From positions 944,340 through 1,008,339 of the forward strand of contig CAWJHE010000017.1 of assembly GCA_963842455.1 (NCBI GenBank): a stretch of 64,000 bases of DNA, read 5' to 3'. The position numbers were made by a program, and so were the translations under genes. Below, piece by piece: positions 24,892 to 33,783 of the stretch. Each line of letters opens with the position of its first letter. The stretch's first letter is position 1. Source of the DNA: CAWJHE01 sp963842455 (GTDB lineage Bacteria > Chloroflexota > Anaerolineae > Anaerolineales > UBA4823). The notes under the pieces are model-generated. The model saw nothing but the letters and a program-made list of their open reading frames with translations, was not told the origin of the DNA and did no database searches.

Positions 24892-25548
24892 ATGTATATT
24901 GCAATTGAAGGTGTGATTGGTGTCGGAAAGACCACCCTGGCGAGGCTGCTGCAATCGTCTTTTGAGGCAGGTTTGCTCTTAGAGGTGTTTGAAGAAAACC
25001 CATTTCTTTCTGATTTTTATTCGGATCGTAACCGCTATGCTTTCCAAACACAGATATTCTTCCTGCTTAGCCGGTACTACCAGCAACGCAGGACAGTTAC
25101 AGATATGATGGCAAAGCATGGGAGTCTGGTGGCGGATTATACTTTTGAGAAGGATGCTCTTTTTGCGCAGATTAACTTGCGCGGGGATGAGCTGGAGATG
25201 TATTATCGTGTACACGAAGCGCTGGGGGAAAAAATTGTTCTGCCAGATCTGATCGTTTACCTCCGGGCTGATACCGATGTTTTGATGCAAAGGATTGAAC
25301 TGCGCGACCGTCCTTACGAGCGCAATATGGAACGCGCTTATATCGCTGAATTAAACCAGGCGTATGATGCGTTCTTTTCAGAACACCGGCAGCGGCGTTC
25401 GCCTGTATTGGTGTTGGATACGAATGAGTTAGATTATGTCAATAACGGGAGTGCTTTGCGTTTCGTTGAAAATCGCATCCGCCAGGCACTCAAGCTTGCG
25501 CCCTTCCAGGCGGAATTGCCTCTAAGTGTCGAGAAACAAGAGTTATAG
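24892..25548 (+). CDS. Deoxynucleoside kinase (dNK/dGK-dAK type)
   Basis: 218 aa from ATG at 24892, with GGAG six bases upstream; an earlier TTG is not needed. P-loop EGVIGVGKTT at the N-terminus, EENPFLSDFY (substrate Glu region), the ERS/DRY-position motif as DYTFEKD, and the LID arginines in ELRDRPYERNM. The family phosphorylates deoxyadenosine/deoxyguanosine for salvage. The substrate cannot be fixed by eye. The next gene starts 8 nt after the stop. Confidence 0.85.
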   Translation: MYIAIEGVIGVGKTTLARLLQSSFEAGLLLEVFEENPFLSDFYSDRNRYAFQTQIFFLLSRYYQQRRTVTDMMAKHGSLVADYTFEKDALFAQINLRGDELEMYYRVHEALGEKIVLPDLIVYLRADTDVLMQRIELRDRPYERNMERAYIAELNQAYDAFFSEHRQRRSPVLVLDTNELDYVNNGSALRFVENRIRQALKLAPFQAELPLSVEKQEL

Positions 25549-25556
25549 GGAAGTCC

Positions 25557-26585
25557 ATGCGCGTCACAAGAGAAGCATTGATCAAGATTGCCCATGAAAC
25601 CGTCGAGCGCTTTTTGCGAAAAGACCGTTCAATATCCGCAGTTTATCTGTGCGGTTCCTTACTTGGACAGGATTACCAGCTTGGAGGGGCAACGGATATT
25701 GACCTGGTTTTTATTCACTCCGATAACTCGCCAGTTGCCAGAGAGGTGATTCCTTTATCAGAGGATATCCATCTGGATATTGCTCATCATTCACAAGATG
25801 AATACCGTTACGGTAAGCAGCTTCGCGTGCATTCCTGGTTGGGACCGACCCTGAACGCTGCAATTGCTCTCCACGACCCCCGGCATACGTTGGATTTTAT
25901 CCAGGCCAGTGTGCGCGGCCAGTTTGAACGGGCCGACTATGTTTTTGAACGCGCTCAGCATCAATTGGGTAGGGCCAGGCAGATTTGGGGCAGTTACCAG
26001 CCATTTGGGGGAAATCCTCAAATTGATGATCCTGTTCAGTTTGCGCAAAGTTATGTGCGGGCATTAGGGCATGCGATGAACGCAGTTGCCAGCCTGAGCG
26101 GTCCGCCCTTGACAGAGAGGCGCTTGTTGCTCGAATTTCAGCAAAAAGCAGAAGCAGTCGGTAAACCGGGTCTTTTTCACGGTGCGCTGGGTTTACTGGG
26201 ATGGCCAAATTTACGTCAGGCCGATCTGGCGCCATTATTCGAGCTTTGGAAGGAAATTTACGAACGGGTCCCTGAGAAAACAGCTCCGGTACGTGTACAC
26301 GCTTGCCGGAAAAATTACTACTCGGCGGCTTTCCAGGCAATGGTCGAGCGGCAAAACCCGGAAGCTAGTCTTTGGCCTTTGCTACGAACTGTGACCTTGA
26401 TCATGTCCACACAGACAGGAAATTCGTCAATTCTTGAAAAGGGATGGGGCTTCTTGAATGGTTTGGGCTTGCACGAAACCACCTTGCAGGAACGCCTGCC
26501 CGCGCTGGATGCGTACCTTGATTTGGTTGAAGAGACACTTGAAGATTGGGCGCAAGCCAACGGGGTATTATCAGACTTATCGTGA
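25557..26585 (+). CDS. Nucleotidyltransferase-domain protein
   Basis: 342 aa. The Pol-beta type site is seen near residues 30-52: YLCGSLLGQDYQLGGATDIDLVFIH (GS...DIDLV). A downstream partner Asp may be DIHLDIAHHS. The C-terminal 200 residues are helical and not recognised. Likely a substrate-modifying nucleotidyltransferase of unknown target. It is co-oriented and almost contiguous with the deoxynucleoside kinase gene. Confidence 0.65.
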   Translation: MRVTREALIKIAHETVERFLRKDRSISAVYLCGSLLGQDYQLGGATDIDLVFIHSDNSPVAREVIPLSEDIHLDIAHHSQDEYRYGKQLRVHSWLGPTLNAAIALHDPRHTLDFIQASVRGQFERADYVFERAQHQLGRARQIWGSYQPFGGNPQIDDPVQFAQSYVRALGHAMNAVASLSGPPLTERRLLLEFQQKAEAVGKPGLFHGALGLLGWPNLRQADLAPLFELWKEIYERVPEKTAPVRVHACRKNYYSAAFQAMVERQNPEASLWPLLRTVTLIMSTQTGNSSILEKGWGFLNGLGLHETTLQERLPALDAYLDLVEETLEDWAQANGVLSDLS

Positions 26586-26591
26586 AGCGCA

Positions 26592-26607
26592 CGTTTCACG
26601 TGAAACA
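26592..26607. other. parS site 1
   Basis: Contains the perfect palindrome GTTTCACGTGAAAC, the core of the bacterial chromosomal ParB site; flanks C and A match the 16-bp consensus on one side. Intergenic, 12.5 kb from the DnaA-box cluster. Confidence 0.8.
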
Positions 26608-26653
26608 TAGAAGCAGAAAAAGACCTTTTGGGGGTGGAAATAGACAAAATTAG

Positions 26654-26687
26654 CGCCGAAATAGTTTCACGTGAAACTATTTCGGCG
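26654..26687. other. parS site 2 inside a 34-bp perfect palindrome
   Basis: The 14-bp parS core lies at 26664-26677 and is extended on both sides by 10 matching bases (CGCCGAAATA ... TATTTCGGCG). As RNA it would form a long hairpin between two convergent genes, so it could also act as a bidirectional terminator. parS plus terminator is inference. Confidence 0.75.
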
Positions 26688-26711
26688 AATTTCTTTAACT
26701 TCCAACGGAAT

Positions 26712-26933
26712 TTATTCAGAAGGCCAGGAGCGTTGGCGCCGGGTGGATTGAGTAAGAGGTCTTTTTGCCGCAACGCGGACCTTGCTGCTATTGGTTATCG
26801 GGTTTACTTCAAAAACTTCCCAGCCCTCCTCGCCCCAAGAATCCAGCAGGGCTTCCAGTTCTTCGTCTTTGACGCCGCTCAAGGCTGAGCCAAACGTAAA
26901 AACCCGGTATTCCCATTGAGTTTGGGTGGTCAT
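26712..26933 (-). CDS. DUF4177-like small protein
   Basis: 73 aa, ATG at 26933 with GAGG eight bases upstream. The pattern WEYRVF...LEALLDSWGEEGWEVFEV is typical of DUF4177: a short alpha/beta protein with the GxEGWE core. Function unknown. It starts 3 nt after the slipin stop and is probably the last gene of the GntR/slipin operon. Confidence 0.7.
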   Translation of the reverse strand: MTTQTQWEYRVFTFGSALSGVKDEELEALLDSWGEEGWEVFEVNPITNSSKVRVAAKRPLTQSTRRQRSWPSE

Positions 26934-26936
26934 AGC

Positions 26937-27893
26937 TTATTCCTCTGTTTGATCAGGTTTAATCGTCTGCGTAAGGGCTACCATTCCGCTCAGACCGCCC
27001 AGATTCATGGTGTCTACCGCACTGCTGGGGACGATGACCATGGCGCCTTTTTCTTTCAAGCCCTCAAAGAGCATATTCATTGCCCGCAGGTGTAAGGCTG
27101 TAGGATTGTTAATGTAAGCCCGTGATGCTTCAGCAAAAGAATCTGCGATTTGCATTTCGGATTCTCCCAGGATCACCCGCGCCTGGCGTTCGCGTTCAGC
27201 CTGTGCCTGGCGACTCATCGCGTCCTCGAGCTCCTGTGGAATGATTACATCCCGAATTTCCACGGATTGTACAGTCACGCCCCAGGGTGTTGTGCGCTCA
27301 TCGATAATTTTCTGTAACTCGGCATCCATTTTTGCTCGACCAACCAGGATATCAGCCAGGGTCATCTGCCCGATCACCTCGCGCAAGGCAGTTTGAGCAG
27401 CCCATGCGATCGCCGCCTGGTAATTCTCTACTTCTAAGGCTGCTTTTTCTGCATCCCAGACCATCCAAAACAACACGGCGTCTACGTCGACTGGCACGGT
27501 ATCCTTGGTTAGCGTTTTCTCGGCATTGAAGGGTGTCACCATCACACGATGATCGATCCAAACAGGGGTAGTGTCTACTACCGGGATGATCCAAAACAGA
27601 CCCGGACCTCGCAAACCTTTATATTTTCCATTGTGTAACACAATCGCCTTTTCCCATTGCTTAGCAACTTTCAGGGATACCATGATGTAAAAGCCAATCA
27701 AAAAAGATGCAATTAAGATGATTGCGATCCAGGCGCCTGGCAGATTGATTACTCCAACCCCTGCCGCTATAGCAATTGCGCTGCTTAAAACCCAAATCAC
27801 CATGGCGATCATGCTCCCAAGACCACTAATGCGGGTATTGTTGATTGTTTTTATGTTTGTCTTGCTCTCTTGAAATCTTTTGTTGTCTTTCAT
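26937..27893 (-). CDS. Slipin (SPFH/band 7 family protein)
   Basis: 318 aa. Two N-terminal hydrophobic segments (about residues 27-72), then the band 7 domain (GKYKGLRGPGLFWIIPVVDTTPVWIDHRV, RVMVTPF, TKDTVPVDVDAVLFW) and the stomatin signature region ALREVIGQMTLADIL. A coiled coil EDAMSRQAQAERERQARVILGE follows. Slipins scaffold membrane microdomains and are often paired with NfeD proteases; no NfeD is here. GAGG lies five bases before the ATG. It forms an operon with the GntR gene upstream and DUF4177 downstream. Confidence 0.88.
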   Translation of the reverse strand: MKDNKRFQESKTNIKTINNTRISGLGSMIAMVIWVLSSAIAIAAGVGVINLPGAWIAIILIASFLIGFYIMVSLKVAKQWEKAIVLHNGKYKGLRGPGLFWIIPVVDTTPVWIDHRVMVTPFNAEKTLTKDTVPVDVDAVLFWMVWDAEKAALEVENYQAAIAWAAQTALREVIGQMTLADILVGRAKMDAELQKIIDERTTPWGVTVQSVEIRDVIIPQELEDAMSRQAQAERERQARVILGESEMQIADSFAEASRAYINNPTALHLRAMNMLFEGLKEKGAMVIVPSSAVDTMNLGGLSGMVALTQTIKPDQTEE

Positions 27894-27982
27894 CTTGACC
27901 TCGCTTCTGTTTCTGTGGATAATCGTGATCAGGTATGATTTCTGTTTGTATTCAATGCCTTTCTTGTGAATTCAGGCCTGGT

Positions 27983-28381
27983 CTAATAATTCTGATCTTC
28001 TTCTTTCCATTCTCTTAAGGTCTTTAAGAAGGCCTCCTCCGTTTCGTTGGCCTGGTACCCCAGGTTGCGGGCTTGTTCCACCATCTGCCGAGCCAGGGCT
28101 TCAAGTCCGCTCCTTCGCAGTATTTGAGATTGTTCATCATCCGGCCGAGTCCAAATATAGGTACCTCTGCCCTGTTGGGTTGATATCAACCCCGCCTCAT
28201 CCAGGATGCGGTAGGCACGCGCCACAGTGTTGAAATTGACGCGCAAATCTGTCGCCATTTGCCGGACTGTGGGGAGCTGGTCCCCAGGTTGTAATATACC
28301 CGTGGCAATCATCTGCTGGATTTGCTCCACAATCTGCGTGTAGATCGGTTGACTAGATCTGAAATCAATCGAGATTTGCAT
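27983..28381 (-). CDS. GntR-family regulator, YtrA type
   Basis: 132 aa. Winged HTH of GntR type in residues 1-75: PIYTQIVEQIQQMIATGILQ, LPTVRQMATDLRVNFNTVARAYRILDEAGLI. The short C-terminal helical dimerisation tail is typical of the YtrA subgroup, which lacks a ligand domain. YtrA regulators usually control ABC transporters; here the next gene is a slipin, 89 bp downstream. A promoter with direct repeats lies in front of the gene. Confidence 0.88.
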   Translation of the reverse strand: MQISIDFRSSQPIYTQIVEQIQQMIATGILQPGDQLPTVRQMATDLRVNFNTVARAYRILDEAGLISTQQGRGTYIWTRPDDEQSQILRRSGLEALARQMVEQARNLGYQANETEEAFLKTLREWKEEDQNY

Positions 28382-28426
28382 GGTCCTGGTTTCTTTTAAT
28401 GGTCATTCTAGATAAATTTAATTGAA

Positions 28427-28477
28427 TGTATCATTGTATAATTGTACATATTGTATCATTGTCTGATTGTTTGTCAA
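28427..28477 (-). promoter_or_regulatory. gntR promoter with repeated operator
   Basis: Minus strand: TTGACA (28472-28477), 16-nt spacer, TACAAT (28450-28455). The direct repeat TGTATCATTGT occurs at 28427-28437 and 28452-28462 (plus strand), one copy overlapping the -10 box, so autoregulation is likely. Confidence 0.55.
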
Positions 28478-28571
28478 GGGCATATTTGACTAGACTTTGG
28501 TGAAAGATGCGTTTTTACCCTCAATCACGAGGGTTGACTGCCATCCCTGCCCGGGTGTATCATCCATATAG

Positions 28572-29453
28572 ATGATTATCAGCGCCAGCCGTAGAACCGA
28601 TATCCCCGCTTTTTATGCTCCTTGGATGATCAAGCGCGTCCGCCAGGGAGAATGCCAGGTTGTGAATCCTTATCGTCAGGATCAAATCAAGCGTGTATCG
28701 TTGTTGCCTGGTGATGTGGATGTGATTGTTTTTTGGACCCGCCACGCTCTTCCGTTGTTACCTTTCTTGGATGAGCTTGACCAGCGTGGCTACCGCTACT
28801 ATTTTCAATACACGCTGACCAATTACCCACGCTTGCTCGAGCAAAGGACGCCATCTCTGGATGCTGCTCTTAGGAGTTTTCAAGCATTAGCTCAAAAAAT
28901 AGGAAAGGAGCGTGTGATTTGGCGCTATGATCCAATTTATCTAAGCGAGTGCACTTCCCTGGATTTTCACCGCCGTAATTTCCAAACCCTTGCTCAAGCG
29001 TTGATGGGCTATTCGCAGCGTTGTGTGGTCAGCCTGTTTGACGATTATGCCAAATCCAGGTCTCGGCTTTCTATCACCCCTTCTTTGGTTCCCCTGGCTG
29101 AAGGTAGCGACAGTTTTAGAGAGGCTGTCAACGCTTTGATGCCGGACCTGGCTGCTATGGCTGAGGATCATCAATTTGAGCTGGTTAGCTGCGCTGAAGA
29201 TGTGGATCTGCAGCCTTATGGCATCTACCCTGGGAAATGTGTGGATGATGATTTGATCCGCAGGGTATTTGGCTTGGATCTGCATTCCAAGAAGGACCCG
29301 GGTCAGCGTCTTACCTGCCAATGTCTGCCCAGCCAGGATATTGGGCGCTACGACACCTGCCTCTTCGGCTGCCAGTACTGTTACGCCAACCGCAGTTTCG
29401 AGCGTGCACGCCGCTATTTTTCGATGCATGAAAGTGACCGGGAAACTCTTTAG
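28572..29453 (+). CDS. DUF1848 protein with C-terminal radical-SAM-like cysteines
   Basis: 293 aa. The start MIISASRRTDIPAFYAPWM and the segment VDVIVFWTRH match DUF1848. The C-terminus carries CQCLPSQDIGRYDTCLFGCQYCYA, in which CLFGCQYC is a CxxxCxxC [4Fe-4S] motif as in radical SAM enzymes, but placed at the end of the protein instead of the start. A further Cys pair lies in VSCAED and GKCVDDD. The reaction is unknown. No Shine-Dalgarno is evident. Confidence 0.8.
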   Translation: MIISASRRTDIPAFYAPWMIKRVRQGECQVVNPYRQDQIKRVSLLPGDVDVIVFWTRHALPLLPFLDELDQRGYRYYFQYTLTNYPRLLEQRTPSLDAALRSFQALAQKIGKERVIWRYDPIYLSECTSLDFHRRNFQTLAQALMGYSQRCVVSLFDDYAKSRSRLSITPSLVPLAEGSDSFREAVNALMPDLAAMAEDHQFELVSCAEDVDLQPYGIYPGKCVDDDLIRRVFGLDLHSKKDPGQRLTCQCLPSQDIGRYDTCLFGCQYCYANRSFERARRYFSMHESDRETL

Positions 29454-29532
29454 CAATTCATCCGAGGATACAGGCGTGTGTTAATTTATTGTTAGAAAGA
29501 CTTGACGAAAGTTGCTGAGGCGACTGGATGGA

Positions 29533-29561
29533 TTGCCACTTAACATTGCGCATGGTAGAAT
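29533..29561 (+). promoter_or_regulatory. Promoter of pdxST
   Basis: TTGCCA at 29533-29538, 17-nt spacer, TAGAAT at 29556-29561, about 108 nt before pdxS. Confidence 0.45.
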
Positions 29562-29668
29562 GATTATTCGGAAAGACTACCAATTCGCTAAAGGTTTGCC
29601 TGGTGAGGAGGCGGTTAAATATCATTTTTTGGCTAAGTGGATGATACCTTAGCCGTGGAGGTGCTGTG

Positions 29669-30556
29669 ATGGAAGGACAGGTTGGAACCTTTGCTGTCAA
29701 AAAGGGTTTAGCCCAAATGCTTAAAGGTGGGGTAATTATGGATGTGGTTACCCCCGAGCATGCAAAGATTGCGGAAGATGCAGGTGCTGTGGCGGTAATG
29801 GCATTGGAGCGTGTGCCAGCGGATATTCGCGCCGATGGCGGCGTGGCGCGCATGAGCGATCCTGAGTTGATCCTAAAAATTATGGATGCCGTCTCTATTC
29901 CGGTTATGGCCAAATGCCGGATCGGGCATTTTGTTGAAGCGCAGATTTTAGAGGCAATTGGCGTGGATTATATCGACGAGTCTGAGGTGCTTACACCAGC
30001 GGATGAGAGCCACCACATTTATAAGCATGATTTCAAAGTCCCCTTTGTTTGCGGTTGCCGTAACCTGGGTGAAGCTCTGCGCCGGATTGGAGAAGGTGCG
30101 GCGATGATCCGAACCAAGGGTGAGGCAGGCACCGGGGATGTTGTTGAAGCTGTACGCCATGCCCGCACCGTTCTGGGCGAAATCCGTCGTTTGCAGAACA
30201 TGCCGGTAGAAGAAGTGATGACCTACTCCAAGGAAATTGGGGCGCCGTTTGAGGTTGTTATGGAAACACGCAGCCTGGGACGCTTGCCGGTGGTTAATTT
30301 TGCTGCTGGTGGTCTGGCTACCCCTGCAGATGCTGCTTTGATGATGCAATTAGGCGTAGATGGCGTTTTTGTGGGTTCTGGCATTTTTAAGTCGGGCGAC
30401 CCCGCCAGACGGGCAGCAGCCATTGTGAAAGCTACAACCCATTATTCGGATCCTTATATCCTGGCTGAAGTCAGTCGCAACTTGGGTGAACCCATGGTGG
30501 GTCGCCAGATTTCTGCCATCCCTGAAAATGAATTGATTGCTGGCCGCGGTTGGTAA
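29669..30556 (+). CDS. pdxS: Pyridoxal 5'-phosphate synthase subunit PdxS
   Basis: 295 aa from ATG at 29669, with GGAGG seven bases upstream. It condenses ribose 5-phosphate, glyceraldehyde 3-phosphate and ammonia to PLP. Signatures: GGVIMDVVTPEHAKIAEDAGAVAVMALERVPADIR, KIMDAVSIPVMAKCRIGHFVEAQILEA, DYIDESEVLTPAD, the catalytic lysines KCRIGH and IRTKGEAGTGD, and the GVFVGSGIFKSGDP phosphate site. pdxT follows after 74 bp. Confidence 0.97.
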   Translation: MEGQVGTFAVKKGLAQMLKGGVIMDVVTPEHAKIAEDAGAVAVMALERVPADIRADGGVARMSDPELILKIMDAVSIPVMAKCRIGHFVEAQILEAIGVDYIDESEVLTPADESHHIYKHDFKVPFVCGCRNLGEALRRIGEGAAMIRTKGEAGTGDVVEAVRHARTVLGEIRRLQNMPVEEVMTYSKEIGAPFEVVMETRSLGRLPVVNFAAGGLATPADAALMMQLGVDGVFVGSGIFKSGDPARRAAAIVKATTHYSDPYILAEVSRNLGEPMVGRQISAIPENELIAGRGW

Positions 30557-30630
30557 ATCGATTGCTAATCGGGTTGAATCAGTACTGTTTAGTAGTTAAT
30601 TTTTTGAAGCAGGAGAAATAGCGGAACTAT

Positions 30631-31209
30631 ATGAGAATAGGAGTTCTGGCACTGCAAGGTGATTTTGCCGAACATACGGTTGTTTTGAAAAAGCTAGGTG
30701 TTGAAACGACTGAGGTGCGTCTGCCTGAGCAATTGGACAGTTTGGATGGATTGATTATCCCAGGAGGCGAATCGACAACGATTGGGAAACTGGCGATTGC
30801 ATACCAACTGATGCAGCCCCTCAAGGAATTTGGGCAAGAGAAGGCTATCTGGGGCACTTGCGCTGGAGCGATTTTGTTATCAAAAGACATCCGGCGTAAC
30901 CAACCCCTTTTGGAGTTGATGGATATTCGTGTAGAACGGAACGCCTTTGGACGGCAAGTGGATAGCTTTGAGGTGGACCTGGACGTTCCAGCCCTTCGCC
31001 GGGTAGATCCAGAAGGGAAACCGTACCACACTGTTTTTATCCGTGCTCCGCTTATCGAAGATGTTTTCGGAGAAGCTCAAATATTAGCTCAATTACCTGA
31101 TGGTCGTGTTGTCGCTGCTCAACAAGGTAAGCTTTTAGCTACTTCATTTCATCCCGAGCTCACACCCGATGATCGTTTTCATCGCTATTTCATGACATTG
31201 GCGGGTTAA
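30631..31209 (+). CDS. pdxT: Pyridoxal 5'-phosphate synthase glutaminase subunit PdxT
   Basis: 192 aa. Class I glutaminase supplying ammonia to PdxS. It begins IGVLALQGDFAEH. The oxyanion motif is GLIIPGGESTTIGKL, the nucleophile Cys lies in WGTCAGAILLS, and the His-Glu pair in SFHPELTPD. All catalytic residues are present. AGGAGA is about 14 nt upstream of the ATG, a long spacing. Confidence 0.97.
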   Translation: MRIGVLALQGDFAEHTVVLKKLGVETTEVRLPEQLDSLDGLIIPGGESTTIGKLAIAYQLMQPLKEFGQEKAIWGTCAGAILLSKDIRRNQPLLELMDIRVERNAFGRQVDSFEVDLDVPALRRVDPEGKPYHTVFIRAPLIEDVFGEAQILAQLPDGRVVAAQQGKLLATSFHPELTPDDRFHRYFMTLAG

Positions 31210-31225
31210 ATTTAGAACTGATACC

Positions 31226-32161
31226 ATGACCGTGCGGCCTTTTGACTGGCGTGATCTCCCGGCACTAGTTCGTCACCGCGAAGATAGTGTTTTCTTGGAC
31301 AGCGTCCTGGTCTTAACGCGTGGAACTTTTGTTGTTCCGGGTGCGTTATTGTCCTACCTGGCTCCTGCCATGGGGGTGTTTACCTGTACTGTCGAAGATG
31401 AGGAGAACAGAAATGCTCTTGTTGGGCAATTTATGCATGCGAACGGCTCGCAGTTTGCCCATCTGACCTTTCTGACTCCTTACACAGCCTTGGAGATGCC
31501 CATAGCATCAACCTTGTTGGATTATATGGTGCAGTATTCAGGAGAGCGCGGCGCCTGGCGGTTGTTAGCGGATGTTGATGAACTGTCGCTTGCCTTTGAG
31601 GCCTTGCGCAAGAATAGTTTTGCGATTAATGCGCGCCAGCGTATCTGGAAAATTACCACCCAGGCGGAGAAAAACTCTGAAGGTAGCCATTGGCAGGCAG
31701 CTACCAGCCAGGATTTGATCGCCATTCGGGGACTGTATAATAACCTGGTACCTGCATTGGTGCAGCAGTCAGAACCATTTTTGATGCAGCGCCCCAGGGG
31801 AATGGTTCACTATCAGCAGGGTGAATTGCTGGCTTATGTGGAATTTAAGTTTGGGCATCGCGGTGTTTGGGCTCAGCCGTTTGTTCATCCAGATACGGAG
31901 GATGTTTCTGGGTTAATGCTAGATCTCATGCAAAAAATACCAAACCAGCGTACCCGACCAGTTTATGTTTGTGTTCGCTCTTACCAGGCATGGCTAGAGC
32001 CGATTCTTGAAGAACTGGGTTCTGAAGCAGGTCCTCGTCAGGCCGTTATGGTAAAACAATTAATGCAGCCACAAAAAGCCGGAAGAGTCTTTTCGCTCCC
32101 TGCTCTTGAAGGTGGGCAGCAGAAAGCCTCAACGCCCATGGTTCATTCTAAAAACAGGTAA
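31226..32161 (+). CDS. GNAT-like acetyltransferase-fold protein, unassigned
   Basis: 311 aa, starting 16 nt after pdxT. The N-terminal MTVRPFDWRDLPALVRHRED and the C-terminal arrangement (GELLAYVEFKFGHRGVWAQPFVHPD ... VYVCVRSYQAWLEPILEELG) resemble tandem GNAT folds, but the acetyl-CoA Q/RxxGxG/A motif is not evident. Possibly a non-catalytic tandem GNAT protein. Function unknown. Confidence 0.5.
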   Translation: MTVRPFDWRDLPALVRHREDSVFLDSVLVLTRGTFVVPGALLSYLAPAMGVFTCTVEDEENRNALVGQFMHANGSQFAHLTFLTPYTALEMPIASTLLDYMVQYSGERGAWRLLADVDELSLAFEALRKNSFAINARQRIWKITTQAEKNSEGSHWQAATSQDLIAIRGLYNNLVPALVQQSEPFLMQRPRGMVHYQQGELLAYVEFKFGHRGVWAQPFVHPDTEDVSGLMLDLMQKIPNQRTRPVYVCVRSYQAWLEPILEELGSEAGPRQAVMVKQLMQPQKAGRVFSLPALEGGQQKASTPMVHSKNR

Positions 32162-32171
32162 TCTTAAAAGT

Positions 32172-33759
32172 ATGGAAAAGAAAAAGATAACGGATGATTT
32201 ACAGGCCTTAATGTCGGTTTTGCCGCCGTTAATTTCCCAGGCAGTCGCTCAGTTCAACGACAACGATAATTTGCTTGAAGTGATTATGGACTTGGGGCGT
32301 GTGCCCACCGCGCGCTTTGTAGACCGGGAAGTTGAGCTCAGCAAAGTCGAAGTTTCGCACGAAGAGCTGGATTACGTTGTGAAACGGATTGGTGAGTTCG
32401 ATACCGATAACCGCGCAGGTTTAGAGCGCACCTTGCACCGCATTTCTGCCATCCGCAACCGCAGAGGGCATATAGTTGGCCTGACCTGTCGGGTAGGGCG
32501 TGCAGTTTACGGGACAACGGAGATCATTAAGGACTTAATTGAGAGTGGAAAGAGCTTGCTACTGCTCGGCCGTCCAGGTGTAGGTAAAACCACCATGCTG
32601 CGAGAGGCCGCTCGATTGCTGGCAGAAACCAAGCGGGTTGTCATCGTGGATACTTCCAATGAAATTGGCGGAGATGGCGATGTACCGCACCCTGCGGTTG
32701 GTCAGGGCGCGCCGAATGCAGGTCTCCAGGCCATCTTTACAGCATGAAGTCATGATTGAAGCGGTTGAGAACCATAACCCGGAAGCCATTGTGATCGATG
32801 AGATCGGGCGGGAGTTGGAAGCCGCTGCAGCGAGGACGATTGCCGAGCGTGGCGTCCAGTTAATCGGCACGGCTCACGGCAATTCCCTGGAAAACTTGCT
32901 GCTCAACCCCACCTTATCGGATCTGGTTGGCGGGATTGAATCGGTGACCCTCTCTGACGAGGAAGCACGCCGGCGCGGCACCCAAAAAACCGTGTTGGAA
33001 CGCCGATCGCCGCCTACTTTTGATGTTTTGATCGAAATCCAAAGCCGTGACCGACTGGCAGTGCATCCCGATGTGGCTGCCGCGGTGGATGCCCTGTTGC
33101 GTGGCTACCCCTTGCCTACCGAAATTCGCTCCCGCTTCAATGGGGAGATCCGAATCGAGAGAGAGCAAGTCGCGCCTCGCCCGCAATCTGGCGGACAGCA
33201 AGGTTACAGACGACAGGGCTCTGCAGAGTTTAGTGAGCGAATGGATGCCTCTCAACCGGCAGAACGACCGGTCAGGGATCGATCGGGTTTACAGACCATG
33301 CGCATCTATCCCTATGGTGTGGCGCGCAATCGCCTTGCCCAGGCAGTAAAACGCTTAAATGTTCCGGCTTTGGTTGTCAACGAACCTGGTGATGCGGACG
33401 TCCTGGTGACCTTGCGCACCTACTATCGCAAACGACAGCAGACGATTATGGAAGCCGAGCGCCGTAACGTACCGATTTACGTGCTGCGAGCCAATACCAT
33501 TAACCAGATGCAACAGTTCTTAAGTGATCTGTTTAACCTGTATGCGGATATGGGGGGTGAGACGAATGTGGATACCTTTATGCAGGAGACCCGTTCTGCG
33601 ATCCGGGCGGTGGTCAATGGGGAAAGGTGGGTGGAATTGCAGCCTGCCACCTCAGCGATCCGGCGTTTGCAACATCAGATGGCGCGGGATGCAAACCTGA
33701 TTTCACACTCTTATGGAAAAGAACCCAACCGGCGGGTACGTATTTTTCGTGAAAATTAA
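32172..33759 (+). CDS. R3H-domain AAA ATPase (SpoIIIAA/Ycf45-like), frameshifted
   Basis: The first part (32172 to about 32700) has SGKSLLLLGRPGVGKTTMLREAARLL and VIVDTSNEIGGDGDVPHP. The second (about 32700-33759) continues with RARRMQVSRPSLQHEVMIEAVENHNPEAIVIDEIG, AERGVQLIGTAHGN and ends with a C-terminal R3H-type single-strand nucleic-acid-binding domain. Removing one base near 32700-32703 restores one reading frame of about 528 aa, the usual size of this family. The family resembles the ring-forming ATPase SpoIIIAA, but its cellular role in Chloroflexota and cyanobacteria is unknown. tmk follows after 24 bp. Confidence 0.85.
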
Positions 33760-33783
33760 CGGGCAGAAAGATTACTATCCATC

